Made by a program: the position numbers and the translations under genes
Source: Streptomyces hoynatensis
GTDB lineage: Bacteria > Actinomycetota > Actinomycetes > Streptomycetales > Streptomycetaceae
Length of the DNA stretch: 64,000 nucleotides
Assembly (NCBI RefSeq): GCF_003626535.1
Contig: NZ_RBAL01000017.1
Span: 1 to 64,000 of the forward strand
Direction of reading: 5' to 3'
Notes under the pieces: generated by a model
Database searches by the model: none
What the model was told of the DNA's origin: nothing
Seen by the model: the letters and a program-made list of their open reading frames with translations, nothing else
In this document: positions 51,284 through 60,497 of the stretch, piece after piece
Position numbering within the stretch: the first letter of the stretch is position 1
Layout of the letters: the number at the start of each line of letters is the position of its first letter

Positions 51284-51309
51284 TCAGCCCTCGGGCGCGG
51301 AGTGGCGGG
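51229..51309. repeat. 26-base tandem repeat, three copies plus start of a fourth
   Basis: The unit begins GGGTCAGCCCTCGGGCGCGG and is repeated at 51229, 51255 and 51281 without spacers; GGGTCAG recurs at 51307 before the pattern breaks. On the minus strand each unit encodes the sbcC end TRHSAPEG and its TGA stop, so the 3' end of sbcC has been duplicated into the intergenic space. Confidence 0.9.
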
Positions 51310-54295
51310 TCAGGGTGGAGCCCTGCGGCCCCTTGCGCACGTGGAGGCGGTCGGCGATGCGGCGCCGCAGGTCGGGGACGTGGCTGACGACGCCCACCAC
51401 GCGGTCGTGCTCGCGCAGCCCGTCCAGCACGTCCATCACCGTCTGGAGGCTGTCCTCGTCGAGACTGCCGAAGCCCTCGTCGATGAACAGGGTGTCCAGT
51501 GCGCTCCCGCCGGCCTCGGCGGTGACCACGTCGGCCAGGCCGAGTGCCAGGGAGAGGGAGACGTAGAAGGACTCGCCCCCCGAGAGCGTGTCGGTGGCGC
51601 GGGGGCGGCCGGTCCAGGCGTCGACGACGGTGAGGCCGAGTCCCGAGCGGGCGCCGTGCGCCGCCCTGTCGTCGGAGTGGGCCAGGGTGTAGCGCTGGTC
51701 GGACATGCGGGACAGGCGGAGGTTGGCGGCGCGCACCACGTCCTCCAGGCGCGCCGCGAGGACGTACGACTCCAGTTGCATGCGCAGGGCGTTGCTCGGC
51801 GAGGTGCCGTTGGCCAGGGTCGCCAGGTGGCGGGCGGTGCGCCGCGCGGCCTCCAGCGGTTCCAGGCGGGCGACGGCCGTCTCCAGGCGAACCGCCAGGC
51901 CGGCCAGCTCCCCGGCGCGCGCCCGGGCGGCGGCCGAGGCGGCGACGGCGGCGGTGTGCGCCTCCGTGGCCGCCTTCAGGTCGGTGGCGGCGGACTCCAG
52001 GTCCGCGGGGGGCTGCCGGGCCGCCTCGCGCAGGGCGGGGTCGGCGAGGGTCGCCGCGAGCGCCGTCTCGGCCGCCCGGTGGGCCTCGATCTCCTCCTCC
52101 ACGGCGCGCAGCGCCTCCTCGGGAAGCCCGGCGGCCTGCGCCTCCTCGACCGTGGCGAACCCCGCCTCGCGGCACGCCGCTTCGGCCGCCGCGGCCCGGT
52201 CGGCGAACTCGCGGGCGGCCTCCTCTGCGGCGCGCGCCGCGAGGGCCGCGCGGGAGAGGGCTTCCGCGGCGGCGGTCAGCTGCCGCACCCGCTCGGCGAG
52301 GGTGGCCGCCGGGCCGCGGGCGGCGCGCAGCCTGCGGCCCAGTTCGGCCCGGCGCGCGGTCAGCGCCTCCCGCTCGGCCCGCAGGGCGGCGATCGCGGCG
52401 AGGGCCCCGGTCTCCTCCTCGGCGTGCCGGGCGTGCGCGCGGTCCAGGGCCGCGAGCTCGGCCGCGGCCGGTTCGGCGTCCGCGGCCAGCTCCGTGGCCT
52501 TCGCGAGGCGCTCGTCCAGGGCCGCGTGCCGCGCGGCGAGGTCGGCCACGGTGCCCTCGCCCGCCTCGCCCTCGGCGGTGGCGGCGCGGCGCCCGGCCTC
52601 GGCGGCCTCCTCGCGGGCGGCGCCGTGCTCGGCCTCGGCCCGGCGCTGCCGCGTCAGGGCCGCCTCCTCGTCCCGGCGGGTCGGGCGGCCGGGCCGGGGG
52701 GCGGCGGGCGCGGGGTGGCTGCGGGAGCCGCACACCGGGCAGGGCTCGCCCTCGGCGAGCGCGCCGGCCAGTTCGCCGACGAGGCCGTCGAGGCGCCGGC
52801 TGCGGATGCCGGTGAGCTCCTCGTCGGCCGCGCGGGCGGTGGCGTGCAGTTCCGCGGCGCGGGCGGCGGCCCGTTCGGCGAGGTCGAGGAGGGTGTCGCG
52901 GCGCCTGGCCGCCGCGAGCCGCACGCCCAGGGCGTGCAGCGCGTCGGCGTGCCTGGCCGCCTCGGCGGCCGCGGCGCGGGCGGCATCGAGGCGCGCGGTG
53001 AGGGCGGCGCGGAGGGCGGGCTCCCCGTCGAGCCAGGCGCGGGCGCGTTGCCGCCGGCGGGCCGCCTCGGCGCTCTCCTGCTCCAGGACGCGGAGCCGGG
53101 CGGCGGCGGACTCGTCCTCCGCTTCCTCGGACAGCAGCACGTTCAGCCCGCCGATCTCGCCGCGGAGTTCGCGCTCCGCCTGGGCGAGCCGCTCCGCGCC
53201 GAGCGCGGCCTGCTCCTGGTCGAGCGGCTGCCTGGCGGTGGCCTCGGCGGCCTCGGCCCGCCGCGCGGCCTGCCGGGCCTGGTCCAGGGCGTGGAGGAAC
53301 GGGGCCAGCCGCTGGGCGCGCTGGGCCAGGGCACGACGGGCCCGCAGCTCGTGCAGGCGCGGGCGTCCGGCGTCGAGTCGTTCGCGCTGCTCGGTGGCCG
53401 CGGCGAAGGCGGCCTGGAGCCGGTGGAGTTCGCGTACGGCCCCTTCGTGCGCACGCCGCCCGGCGAGGGCGCCGGCCGCCTCGCGCTCCGCCGCCAGGGC
53501 CCGCAGGTGGGCCTCCTCGGCCGCGGCGACCAGGGCGTGTGCCCAGTCGCGGGCGGGGCCGGTGAGGGTCTCCGGCCTGGTGCCGTCCGGCGCTCCGGCG
53601 CCGGGGCCGAGGGCTTCCCCGGCCGCCTGCTTGACCCGCTCGGCCAGGCGCAGCACGTCCTCGCGGGCGGCGGTGGCGGCCTCCCCCGTGGCGCGGGCCC
53701 GCTCGGCGAGCCAGCTCTCCACGCGGCCGAAGCGGCCGGTGCGGAAGAGCCTGCCGAGCAGGTGCCTGCGTTCGGCGGACGAGGCCCTGAGGAAGCGGGT
53801 GAACTCGTTCTGCGGCAGGAGCACGACCTGGCAGAACTGCTCGCGGCTCATGCCGAGCAGCAGCTCCAGTTCGTGCCCGGCCTCCTGGTGGGAGGTGCTG
53901 ACGGCACGCCAGCCGCCCCCTTGCCCGGCCGCGCCGGCCCGCCACTCGCTGAGCTGCGTCTGCGGCCGGTGCAGGGTGGTGCCCCGCCCCGACTTCCTGG
54001 GCCGCTCCTGGGCGGGGACCCGGGTGATGCGCAGCCGCCGCCCGGCGATCGTCGCCTCCAGGGTGACCTCGGTCAGCAGGCCGGGTGGGGCGTGGTGGCT
54101 GCGCAGCACCACCTCCCCGTCGCCGGGCGGCCTGCCGTAGAGGGCGAAGCAGATGGCCGCGAAGAGGGTGCTCTTGCCCGCGCCGGTGGCGCCGTGCAGG
54201 AGGAAGAGGCCGCCGGCCGACAGGGCGTCGAAGTCGACGGTCTCGACCCCGGCGAACGGCCCGAACGCCTGAAGTCGCAGGGAGTGCAGGCGCAT
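51284..54295 (-). CDS. sbcC: SbcC, SMC-type ATPase subunit of SbcCD nuclease
   Basis: A 1003-residue SMC-like ATPase (the Rad50 counterpart). Walker A is LLHGATGAGKSTLFAA (about residues 33-48), the zinc-hook CPVCGSRSHPAP is near the centre (about 520) between long Ala/Glu/Arg-rich coiled coils, and the C-terminal lobe holds the signature TLSGGESFYVSLSLALGLAD and Walker B DTLFIDEGFGSLDED. With SbcD it opens DNA hairpins and removes blocked ends. Start ATG 54295 abuts the sbcD stop. Its 3' end is part of a tandem repeat that ends at the stop codon. Confidence 0.93.
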   Translation of the reverse strand: MRLHSLRLQAFGPFAGVETVDFDALSAGGLFLLHGATGAGKSTLFAAICFALYGRPPGDGEVVLRSHHAPPGLLTEVTLEATIAGRRLRITRVPAQERPRKSGRGTTLHRPQTQLSEWRAGAAGQGGGWRAVSTSHQEAGHELELLLGMSREQFCQVVLLPQNEFTRFLRASSAERRHLLGRLFRTGRFGRVESWLAERARATGEAATAAREDVLRLAERVKQAAGEALGPGAGAPDGTRPETLTGPARDWAHALVAAAEEAHLRALAAEREAAGALAGRRAHEGAVRELHRLQAAFAAATEQRERLDAGRPRLHELRARRALAQRAQRLAPFLHALDQARQAARRAEAAEATARQPLDQEQAALGAERLAQAERELRGEIGGLNVLLSEEAEDESAAARLRVLEQESAEAARRRQRARAWLDGEPALRAALTARLDAARAAAAEAARHADALHALGVRLAAARRRDTLLDLAERAAARAAELHATARAADEELTGIRSRRLDGLVGELAGALAEGEPCPVCGSRSHPAPAAPRPGRPTRRDEEAALTRQRRAEAEHGAAREEAAEAGRRAATAEGEAGEGTVADLAARHAALDERLAKATELAADAEPAAAELAALDRAHARHAEEETGALAAIAALRAEREALTARRAELGRRLRAARGPAATLAERVRQLTAAAEALSRAALAARAAEEAAREFADRAAAAEAACREAGFATVEEAQAAGLPEEALRAVEEEIEAHRAAETALAATLADPALREAARQPPADLESAATDLKAATEAHTAAVAASAAARARAGELAGLAVRLETAVARLEPLEAARRTARHLATLANGTSPSNALRMQLESYVLAARLEDVVRAANLRLSRMSDQRYTLAHSDDRAAHGARSGLGLTVVDAWTGRPRATDTLSGGESFYVSLSLALGLADVVTAEAGGSALDTLFIDEGFGSLDEDSLQTVMDVLDGLREHDRVVGVVSHVPDLRRRIADRLHVRKGPQGSTLTRHSAPEG

Positions 54296-55468
54296 TCAGG
54301 CGGTCTCCTTGGCCGTGGGGTCGCCGGCGAGCTCCAGGCGGACCGCCTCGACGGCCTCCGCGAGCAGGCGCGACTCCTCCTCGTTCGGGGCGCTGCCGCG
54401 GGCGTGGGCGACGAACTCGCGGGCGATGTCGAGGTCTTCGCGGCCCCGGACGCTCGCACCGTAGCGGGTGGTCTCCCGGCGCCCTTCCGCGGGCGGCTCG
54501 TGCTGGAGTTGCAGGGTGTGCGGGAAGCGGCGGCGCAGGCGGGCCATGGCCTCGTAGGGCAGGGCGGGGTCGGTGAGGGTGATCTGTGTCCAGGCGCCGG
54601 TGGCGGCCTGGTGCGCGGGGTCGGCGAGGAGTTCGTCCAGCGTGCCGCGCAGCCGGGCGAGCGGCCTGGCCAGGGGGCAGGGCACCTCCTGGACCTCGAC
54701 GTCCGCCCCGGGTCCGAGGTCGACGAGGAGGAGCGACTTTTGCGAGCCGGCCTCGGAGAAGGAGTACGGCAGGGGCGAGCCGCTGTAGCGGACGCGGTCG
54801 GTGACGCGCTGCGGGCGGTGGAGGTGTCCCAGGGCCGCGTAGTCGATGCCGTCGAAGAGCCGGGCGGGCACGGAGGGGACGCCGCCGACGCTGATGTCGC
54901 GTTCGCTCGCGGAGGGGGCGGCGCCGGTGACGAAGGCGTGGGCGAGGACGACGGAGCGGGTGCCGGCGGGGCGGGCGGCGAGGTCGGCGCGGACCCGGTC
55001 GAGGGCGGCGCTCAGCACCGCCTGGTGGGAGGCGCGCGCGGCGCCGAGGGAGGCGCGCACCAGGGAGGGCTCGAGGTAGGGGATGCCGTAGACGGCCACC
55101 GGGCCGTGTGCGTCGCGCAGCAGCACGGGCACGCCGCAGGCGGCCGGATCGGTCAGCAGGTGGACGCCCGCCCTGGCCAGGAGGGCGGACCCCACGCCGA
55201 GGCGGTGCGCCGAGTCGTGGTTGCCGCTGATCATGACCGTGGGGATGCCGAGCGCCGCGAGCTCCTCCAGGGCCTCGCCGAACAGGCGGACGGCGTCGAG
55301 CGGCGGGATGGCGCGGTCGTAGAGGTCGCCGGCGACCAGCACGGCGTCGGCGCGCTCCGCGCGGGCCGTGCCGACCAGGTGGTCGAGGAAGGCCCGCTGG
55401 GCGGGGATCAGGTCCTCGCCGTGGAACCGGCGGCCCAGGTGCCAGTCCGAGGTGTGCACGAAACGCAT
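54296..55468 (-). CDS. sbcD: SbcD, nuclease subunit of SbcCD
   Basis: A 390-residue metallophosphoesterase (Mre11 counterpart). The metal motifs are TSDWHLGRRFHGED, VAGDLYDRAIPP, ISGNHDSAHRLG and LGHLHRPQ. The C-terminal capping part follows (DLDIAREFVAHARGSAPNEE). It lies directly upstream of sbcC with no intervening base, so the two subunits are co-translated. ATG 55468 (MRFVHTSDW) is fixed by the conserved N-terminus. Confidence 0.93.
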   Translation of the reverse strand: MRFVHTSDWHLGRRFHGEDLIPAQRAFLDHLVGTARAERADAVLVAGDLYDRAIPPLDAVRLFGEALEELAALGIPTVMISGNHDSAHRLGVGSALLARAGVHLLTDPAACGVPVLLRDAHGPVAVYGIPYLEPSLVRASLGAARASHQAVLSAALDRVRADLAARPAGTRSVVLAHAFVTGAAPSASERDISVGGVPSVPARLFDGIDYAALGHLHRPQRVTDRVRYSGSPLPYSFSEAGSQKSLLLVDLGPGADVEVQEVPCPLARPLARLRGTLDELLADPAHQAATGAWTQITLTDPALPYEAMARLRRRFPHTLQLQHEPPAEGRRETTRYGASVRGREDLDIAREFVAHARGSAPNEEESRLLAEAVEAVRLELAGDPTAKETA

Positions 55469-55635
55469 GAGGGGGACGGTACCCGGCCCCGCCGACAACG
55501 CCCGTGGCGAGGCGGGGCACCAACGGGCCCTGACCGGCGCGGGGATGAGCGGGGTGATGCCGCCGGGACGGCTCGGTGCCCGGGGCACCCGGGTGCCGCC
55601 TTGGCGGCCGGCCCCGTCCCGGGTCGGCTGCGCCG

Positions 55636-56082
55636 TCAGCCGGGCCGGCCCAGGCCGTCCGCCTCCAGGCTCGCGCGGAGGGCGGCCAGGGTGGTGGCGA
55701 GGCGTCTGAGGTCGGCGGCGGAAAGCGTCCCGGTCAGCGAGGCGAGCGCGCTTTCCACCACGGGCCCGGCGGCCGCCAGCACCGCCTCGCCCTCGGGCGT
55801 GAGGCGCAGCACGGAGGAGCGGCGGTCCTGCGGGTGCGCGACCCGCACGCACCAGCCCGCGGCCACCAGCCGGTCGACCGCCTTGCTGACGGCCCCCACG
55901 GTGATCGCCAGTTCGCCCACGATGTCGAGCACGCGGCAGCCGTCCACCCGGTCGATGATCTGCAGGAGCTCGAACTGGCCCAGGGCCAGGCCGTGTTCGG
56001 CGCGCAGACGGGCGCCGACCGCGTTGTAGAGCCGGGTCTCCACCCGAACGAGGTCGAGGAAGACCGGGGTGACCTGGCGCAC
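55636..56082 (-). CDS. MarR-family regulator
   Basis: A 148-residue winged-helix regulator. The HTH is LDIVGELAITVGAVSKAVDR and LVAAGWCVRVAHPQDRRSSV, with the DRRSSVLRLTPEG wing typical of MarR. GTG 56082 is chosen because GGAGG lies 5 bases upstream; an ATG 27 codons earlier would place the operators inside the gene. Two related palindromes lie between it and the divergent esterase, so it probably represses both. Confidence 0.88.
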   Translation of the reverse strand: MRQVTPVFLDLVRVETRLYNAVGARLRAEHGLALGQFELLQIIDRVDGCRVLDIVGELAITVGAVSKAVDRLVAAGWCVRVAHPQDRRSSVLRLTPEGEAVLAAAGPVVESALASLTGTLSAADLRRLATTLAALRASLEADGLGRPG

Positions 56083-56095
56083 AGAACCTCCGATA

Positions 56096-56164
56096 GATTC
56101 CGAGGAATCATCTTCCCGGGAAGCCTGTTGGGACGGGAAACAGATGGATTCCGAGGAATCCATC
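56096..56164. promoter_or_regulatory. twin palindromic operators, MarR/esterase
   Basis: Site 1 (56096-56109) is GATTCCGAGGAATC. Site 2 (56143-56164) contains the same GATTCCGAGGAATC core extended to 10-base arms around the central GA. Centres are 51 bases apart. Site 1 is 14 bases before the MarR start and site 2 is 29 bases before the esterase start, so each covers one promoter. Confidence 0.8.
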
Positions 56165-56192
56165 CTCGCATCCCGGCCAATGGAGGCCCACC

Positions 56193-57125
56193 ATGTCCCG
56201 ACAGCAGCGCCAGGCCCTGGACGCCCTGCTCCGTTCCGCCCCGCGCGAGGAGACGCGGCCCACCCCCGCGCGGCAGCGCGCCTCGTTCGCCGCCGCCATG
56301 ACGCGACCGGCGCCGGAGGGGGTGGCCACCCGCAGGACCGCCCTGGGCGGGCGGCCCGCCCTGGACCTGGAGCCGGCCGGGGCGGCAGACCGCCGCCGGC
56401 TGCTCTACTTCCACGGCGGCGGCTACCTCGTCGGCTCCCCGGACACCCACGCCGGCCTGGCCGGTGCGCTCGCCGCCCGCGCCGGGCTGCGGGCGACGTC
56501 GGTGGACTACCGGCTGGCTCCCGAGCACCCCTTCCCCGCGGCCGTCGACGACGGGCTCGCCGCCTACCGCGCGCTGCTGGCCGGCGGGGCCGACCCGCGG
56601 GAGCTCGTCGTGGCCGGCGACTCGGCCGGTGGCGGCCTGGGCATCGCCACCCTGCTCGCCGCCCGGGAGGCGGGACTTCCGCAACCGGCCGCCGTCGTCG
56701 TCTTCTCCCCGTGGGTCGACCTCACCCTCTCCGGAGCGAGCATGCGCGCCAAGGAGGAAGCCGACCCGATCTTCAGCGAGGCCGACATACGCGCGTACGC
56801 GGATCTCTACGTCGGCGCGGGCGACCGGAGTCACCCCCTGGCGAGCCCGGTGCTCGCCGACCTCTCCGGCCTGCCCCCGCTGCTCGTGCAGGCCGGGGCG
56901 AACGAGGTGCTGCTCGACGACGCGGTCCGGCTGGCCGGCCGCGCGGGCGCCGCCGACGTCGCGGCCACGCTGGAGATCGGGCCGGGCCTCCCGCACGTCT
57001 ACCAGCACGAGCACGGGCGTCTCGACGAGGCCGATGCCGCACTCGACCGTGCCGCCCGCTTCCTCGTCGGCCACCTCGACGCCGCGGTGGACCCGGCCGA
57101 AGGGAGCGCCGAGGTCGTTCACTGA
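56193..57125 (+). CDS. alpha/beta hydrolase, hormone-sensitive-lipase-type esterase
   Basis: A 310-residue esterase. The oxyanion motif is YFHGGGYLVGS (about residues 72-82), the nucleophile elbow is VVAGDSAGGGLG (Ser about 148), the acid is expected in the LVQAGANEVLLDDA region and the histidine in GLPHVYQHEH. No signal peptide, so it acts in the cytoplasm on small acyl esters. GGAGG precedes ATG 56193. Its promoter carries the second MarR palindrome, implying induction by a phenolic or similar ligand. Confidence 0.88.
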   Translation: MSRQQRQALDALLRSAPREETRPTPARQRASFAAAMTRPAPEGVATRRTALGGRPALDLEPAGAADRRRLLYFHGGGYLVGSPDTHAGLAGALAARAGLRATSVDYRLAPEHPFPAAVDDGLAAYRALLAGGADPRELVVAGDSAGGGLGIATLLAAREAGLPQPAAVVVFSPWVDLTLSGASMRAKEEADPIFSEADIRAYADLYVGAGDRSHPLASPVLADLSGLPPLLVQAGANEVLLDDAVRLAGRAGAADVAATLEIGPGLPHVYQHEHGRLDEADAALDRAARFLVGHLDAAVDPAEGSAEVVH

Positions 57126-57242
57126 CCCGCGCCGGGGAACGCGCCGGGGGATGCCCCGGGGAGACGCAGCCGCGTCCTGCCCGAAGCGGCCGGCCGCCGG
57201 CCCGGCCGGCCCCCGCCGCCCCCACGGACGGCTCCGCCGCGG

Positions 57243-58181
57243 TCAGCCGCGGGCCTGGAGGGAGGCCAGGTAGGCGTTGTAGGCGGCCAGGTCCTGGTCG
57301 CCGTCCCGGTCGGCGGTGCGGTCCAGCCGCCTGGCCCGCCGCTCCTCGGACACGTACCACTGCACGACCAGCGCGATGAGCACGACGACGGTGGGGATCT
57401 CGCTGAACGCCCAGGCCATGCCGCCGGCGCTGGACTGGTCGGACAGCGCCTCCACGGCGAGCGAGGCCGGGGGGTCCGCGAAGGTGTCCACCATCGGCTC
57501 CGAGGCCATCATCAGGGCGATGCCGAAGAAGGCGTGGAAGGGCATCGTCGCGAACAGCTCCAGCATCCGCATCAGGTAGCCGGGCCGGTGGGGGCCCGGG
57601 TCCACGCCCATGATCGGGAAGAAGAAGACCAGGCCGACGGCGAGGAAGTGCACCATCATCGCGATGTGCCCGGCTCGCGACTCCATCAGGAAGTCGAAGA
57701 GCGGCGTGAAGTACAGGCCGTAGAGGCTGGCCACGAACAGCGGGATGGTGAAGAAGACGCTGGTCACCAGGCGGGCGTACCTGCTGTGGAGGAGCCGGAC
57801 CGCAAGGCGCCTGGCCCGCCCGCCGGCGGGCAGGGCGCGCAGCAGCAGGGTGACCGGGGCGCCGAGCAGCAGCAGCACCGGGGAGACCATGCTGATCACC
57901 ATGTGCTGGGCCATGTGCGCGGTGAACAGCACCATGCCGTAGTCGTTCAGCCCGGTGCAGGTGACCGCGAAGATCGACGCCACCCCGAGGAAGAAGGAGA
58001 CGGCGCGGCCGACGGGCCAGCGGTCGCCGCGGCGGGCCAGCCGCCACACGCCCCACCCGTACAGCGCGGCCAGCAGGAGGCATCCGGCCAGGAAGAAGCC
58101 GTCGCCGCCGATCTCGAAGAGCCGTGAGAAGGAGAACGGCGGCAGGTCCGCCATGTCCATTCCGTGGCCGTGGTGATCCAT
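57243..58181 (-). CDS. CtaG-type cytochrome c oxidase assembly factor
   Basis: A 312-residue protein with about seven membrane helices. Typical Caa3_CtaG segments are FTAHMAQHMVISMVSPVLLL, LLLHS-type loop LLHSRYARLVTSVFFTIPLF and GHIAMMVHFLAVGLVFFFPI, with conserved histidines in the helices and a histidine-rich start (MDHHGHGMDM) that may bind copper. It should help insert copper into the terminal oxidase. Transcribed on its own, upstream of nothing clearly linked; the gatD gene ends 60 bases away. Confidence 0.85.
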   Translation of the reverse strand: MDHHGHGMDMADLPPFSFSRLFEIGGDGFFLAGCLLLAALYGWGVWRLARRGDRWPVGRAVSFFLGVASIFAVTCTGLNDYGMVLFTAHMAQHMVISMVSPVLLLLGAPVTLLLRALPAGGRARRLAVRLLHSRYARLVTSVFFTIPLFVASLYGLYFTPLFDFLMESRAGHIAMMVHFLAVGLVFFFPIMGVDPGPHRPGYLMRMLELFATMPFHAFFGIALMMASEPMVDTFADPPASLAVEALSDQSSAGGMAWAFSEIPTVVVLIALVVQWYVSEERRARRLDRTADRDGDQDLAAYNAYLASLQARG

Positions 58182-58240
58182 TGTCCCTGACTTCCGCTCG
58201 CGCCGGTTCCCGGCATTCAGCCTAGAACGGCCCGAATGAC

Positions 58241-58969
58241 TCAGGCCGTCTGGGTCGCGGCCGCGATGCGCTCGGCCCGCAGCGCCTCGTACCAGCGCTC
58301 GTCGATCGGGGTCAGCGCGGACACGTCGAGGGTGAGCCGCAGCAGCAGATCGGCGATCTTGGGGTTCCTGGCGAGGACGGGGCCATGCATGTAGGTGCCG
58401 AACACGGTCTCCCGCCAGGCCCCCTCGGTGCCGTCGCCGGTGCCGTTCCCGCGGCCCGTCCTGACGTGCGCGAAGGGCCGCACGCCCGGGCCGAGGTGGG
58501 TGACGCCCTGGTGGTTCTCGAAGCCGGTCAGCTCCGGGAGGCCGAGGCTCGGGTCGATGTCGGCCAGGACGTCGCCCACGCAGCGCTCCCCCTCGCCCCT
58601 GACGCTGACCACGTCGAGGAGGCCGAGCCCGGGCTCGCGCTGCCCGAGGTCGTTGACGAACTCGCGGCCGAGGATCTGGTAGCCCGCGCAGACCGAGAAG
58701 ATGATCGCGCCGTTGGCCGCGGCGCGCTGCAGCCCGCCGTCGCGGCGCAGCCGCTCGGCGGCCAGGCGCTGCGGGCGGTCCTCGCCGCCGCCGACGAGGT
58801 AGATGTCGGCCGAGGTGGGCACGGGCTGGTCGGAGCGGATGTCGAGCCGCTCGACGCTCAGCCCGCGCTGGCGGGCGCGGCGCTCCAGGACCAGCACGTT
58901 TCCCTGGTCGCCGTAGGTGCTCAGCAGGTCCGGGTAGACCCACGCGACCCGCAGGGCCGATGCGCTCAT
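58241..58969 (-). CDS. gatD: GatD, lipid II glutamine amidotransferase subunit
   Basis: A 242-residue class I (type 1) glutamine amidotransferase. The nucleophile cysteine is in IIFSVCAGYQILG (C about 94) and the catalytic histidine in GTYMHGPVLARNPK. GatD supplies ammonia to MurT, and the complex amidates the D-glutamate of lipid II. It lies 40 bases downstream of murT on the same strand, as usual in actinobacteria and staphylococci. The N-terminal WVYPDLLSTYGDQGNVLVLE is diagnostic. Confidence 0.92.
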   Translation of the reverse strand: MSASALRVAWVYPDLLSTYGDQGNVLVLERRARQRGLSVERLDIRSDQPVPTSADIYLVGGGEDRPQRLAAERLRRDGGLQRAAANGAIIFSVCAGYQILGREFVNDLGQREPGLGLLDVVSVRGEGERCVGDVLADIDPSLGLPELTGFENHQGVTHLGPGVRPFAHVRTGRGNGTGDGTEGAWRETVFGTYMHGPVLARNPKIADLLLRLTLDVSALTPIDERWYEALRAERIAAATQTA

Positions 58970-59009
58970 GCTTGCCGTCCTTCTGCCTGGTGTTCCCTGG
59001 TGTGCGGGG

Positions 59010-60248
59010 TCAGTTGCCGACGACGCGGCGGAGATCCTGGAACGCGGTGTAGTTGGCGATGGCCTCGATGCGCCCGGGGGGCAGCAGCTGAAGCGCCTGC
59101 GGGAGGGTCTCGCAGACCCGGAAGTCGACGCCGGCGACTTCGAGGCGGACGGCGAGGTCGAGGCGGCGGTCGCCGAGGACCGCGATGGGGTGGCCGGCCA
59201 GCCGGGTGTAGTCGACGTCCCACAGCCAGGAGGTGTCGGTGCCGTCGGCGCTGCGGGCGTTGACCGAGAGGATGACGGGCGCCGGGGGCCCGTCGATGAG
59301 GGAGAAGGTCTCGAGCCAGCCGGCCGGGTTCTTCGCCAGCAGCAGGCGCAGCTCGCGGCCCTGGTGGGTGACCACGTCGTAGCGGCCGGCGACTGCGGTG
59401 ACGGACTGCATGCGCTGCAGGGCGATCTGCGGGGGGATGCCGAAGACGGCCGAGACGGCGGCGGCGGTGGTGGCGTTGGCCTTGTTGGCGCGGCCCGGCA
59501 GCTGGAGGTGGATGGGCCAGGCCGAGCCGTGCGGGTCGAGGACGTGGTCGCCCGACAGGGCCCAGGTGGGGGTGGGGCGGCCGAAGCCACAGGCGCCGCA
59601 GCGCCAGTCGTCCGCCTCCCGCTTGAGCACGCCGCCGCAGGAGGGGCAGGACCAGGCGTCGTCCTTCCACTCCTGTCCCGCGGCCACCCAGACGACGTTC
59701 CCCGAGGAGGAGGCGGCCCAGACGATGAGGGGGTCGTCGGCGTTGGCGACGACGGTGGCCTTCAGGCCCTGGAGTCCCTCGCGCCAGCGCTCGGCCAGCA
59801 TCCGGGTCTCGGCCGCGCGGTCGAGCTGGTCGCGGGAGAGGTTGAGCAGGGCGATGGTCTTGGGGTTGACGTCCCTGGCGACCATGGCCAGGTACTTCTC
59901 GTCCACCTCGAGGACGCCGAAGCGGGCCTTCGCGCCCGCGGAGAGCGCCGAGGTGATGCCGGCCGGCATGTTGGCGCCCAGCGCGTTGGAGACGACCTCG
60001 CCGCCGGCGCGCAGGGCCTCGGCGATCAGCCGGGTGGTGGTCGTCTTGCCGTTGGTCGCTGAGACCAGGACCACGTCGAGGTGCCCGGAAAGCCGGGACA
60101 GCAGCTCGGGGTCGAGCTTCAGGGCCACCCGCCCGCCGATCACCGATCCACTGCCGCGCCCCGCGGCGCGCGATACCGCCGCCGCCGCCTTGCCGGCCGT
60201 CACGGCCAGCCTGGCGCGCGCGGACAGCGGCTGCGAGCTCTCTGCCAT
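59010..60248 (-). CDS. murT: MurT, lipid II amidating ligase subunit
   Basis: A 412-residue Mur-ligase-like enzyme. The ATP loop is VLVSATNGKTTTTRLIAEAL (about residues 58-77), and the zinc ribbon typical of MurT is seen as CPSCGGVLKREADDWRCGAC (about 206-225). A C-terminal DUF1727 domain (YTRLAGHPIAVLGDRRLDLA) closes it. MurT activates the alpha-carboxyl of lipid II D-Glu for amidation by ammonia from GatD. ATG 60248 is chosen because upstream residues are not conserved. Its promoter region faces smeA. Confidence 0.93.
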   Translation of the reverse strand: MAESSQPLSARARLAVTAGKAAAAVSRAAGRGSGSVIGGRVALKLDPELLSRLSGHLDVVLVSATNGKTTTTRLIAEALRAGGEVVSNALGANMPAGITSALSAGAKARFGVLEVDEKYLAMVARDVNPKTIALLNLSRDQLDRAAETRMLAERWREGLQGLKATVVANADDPLIVWAASSSGNVVWVAAGQEWKDDAWSCPSCGGVLKREADDWRCGACGFGRPTPTWALSGDHVLDPHGSAWPIHLQLPGRANKANATTAAAVSAVFGIPPQIALQRMQSVTAVAGRYDVVTHQGRELRLLLAKNPAGWLETFSLIDGPPAPVILSVNARSADGTDTSWLWDVDYTRLAGHPIAVLGDRRLDLAVRLEVAGVDFRVCETLPQALQLLPPGRIEAIANYTAFQDLRRVVGN

Positions 60249-60497
60249 CGTCCTTGCTCTCCTTGCCGTCGGACGTGCCCGGATGGGGCCGTCGACCTCG
60301 CCCTCGACCGAAGCCCAGCCTACCGAGCCTCCGGCCGGGTCCCGCACCGCATCACCCCTCGTACGGGGGCCGTTGGGTGAGCCGGGCGGCCGGAATCCCC
60401 CCTTTCACCCTTATGCGCCGGACCGGGAGGGCGTCACGCTTTGTGCGCCATAGAGTGCTTACGGTGATTCGCCTTCGGCTGCTGACCGGGAGTGCTC

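Noticed and set aside
51229..51309. possible CRISPR repeats
   Set aside because: The units are directly contiguous without unique spacers and encode the sbcC end; this is a tandem duplication.
51302..56029. 1575-codon open frame on the plus strand
   Set aside because: It is antisense to sbcC, sbcD and the MarR gene. The product is a Gly/Arg/Val-rich low-complexity string with no domain; it arises from GC-rich third positions.
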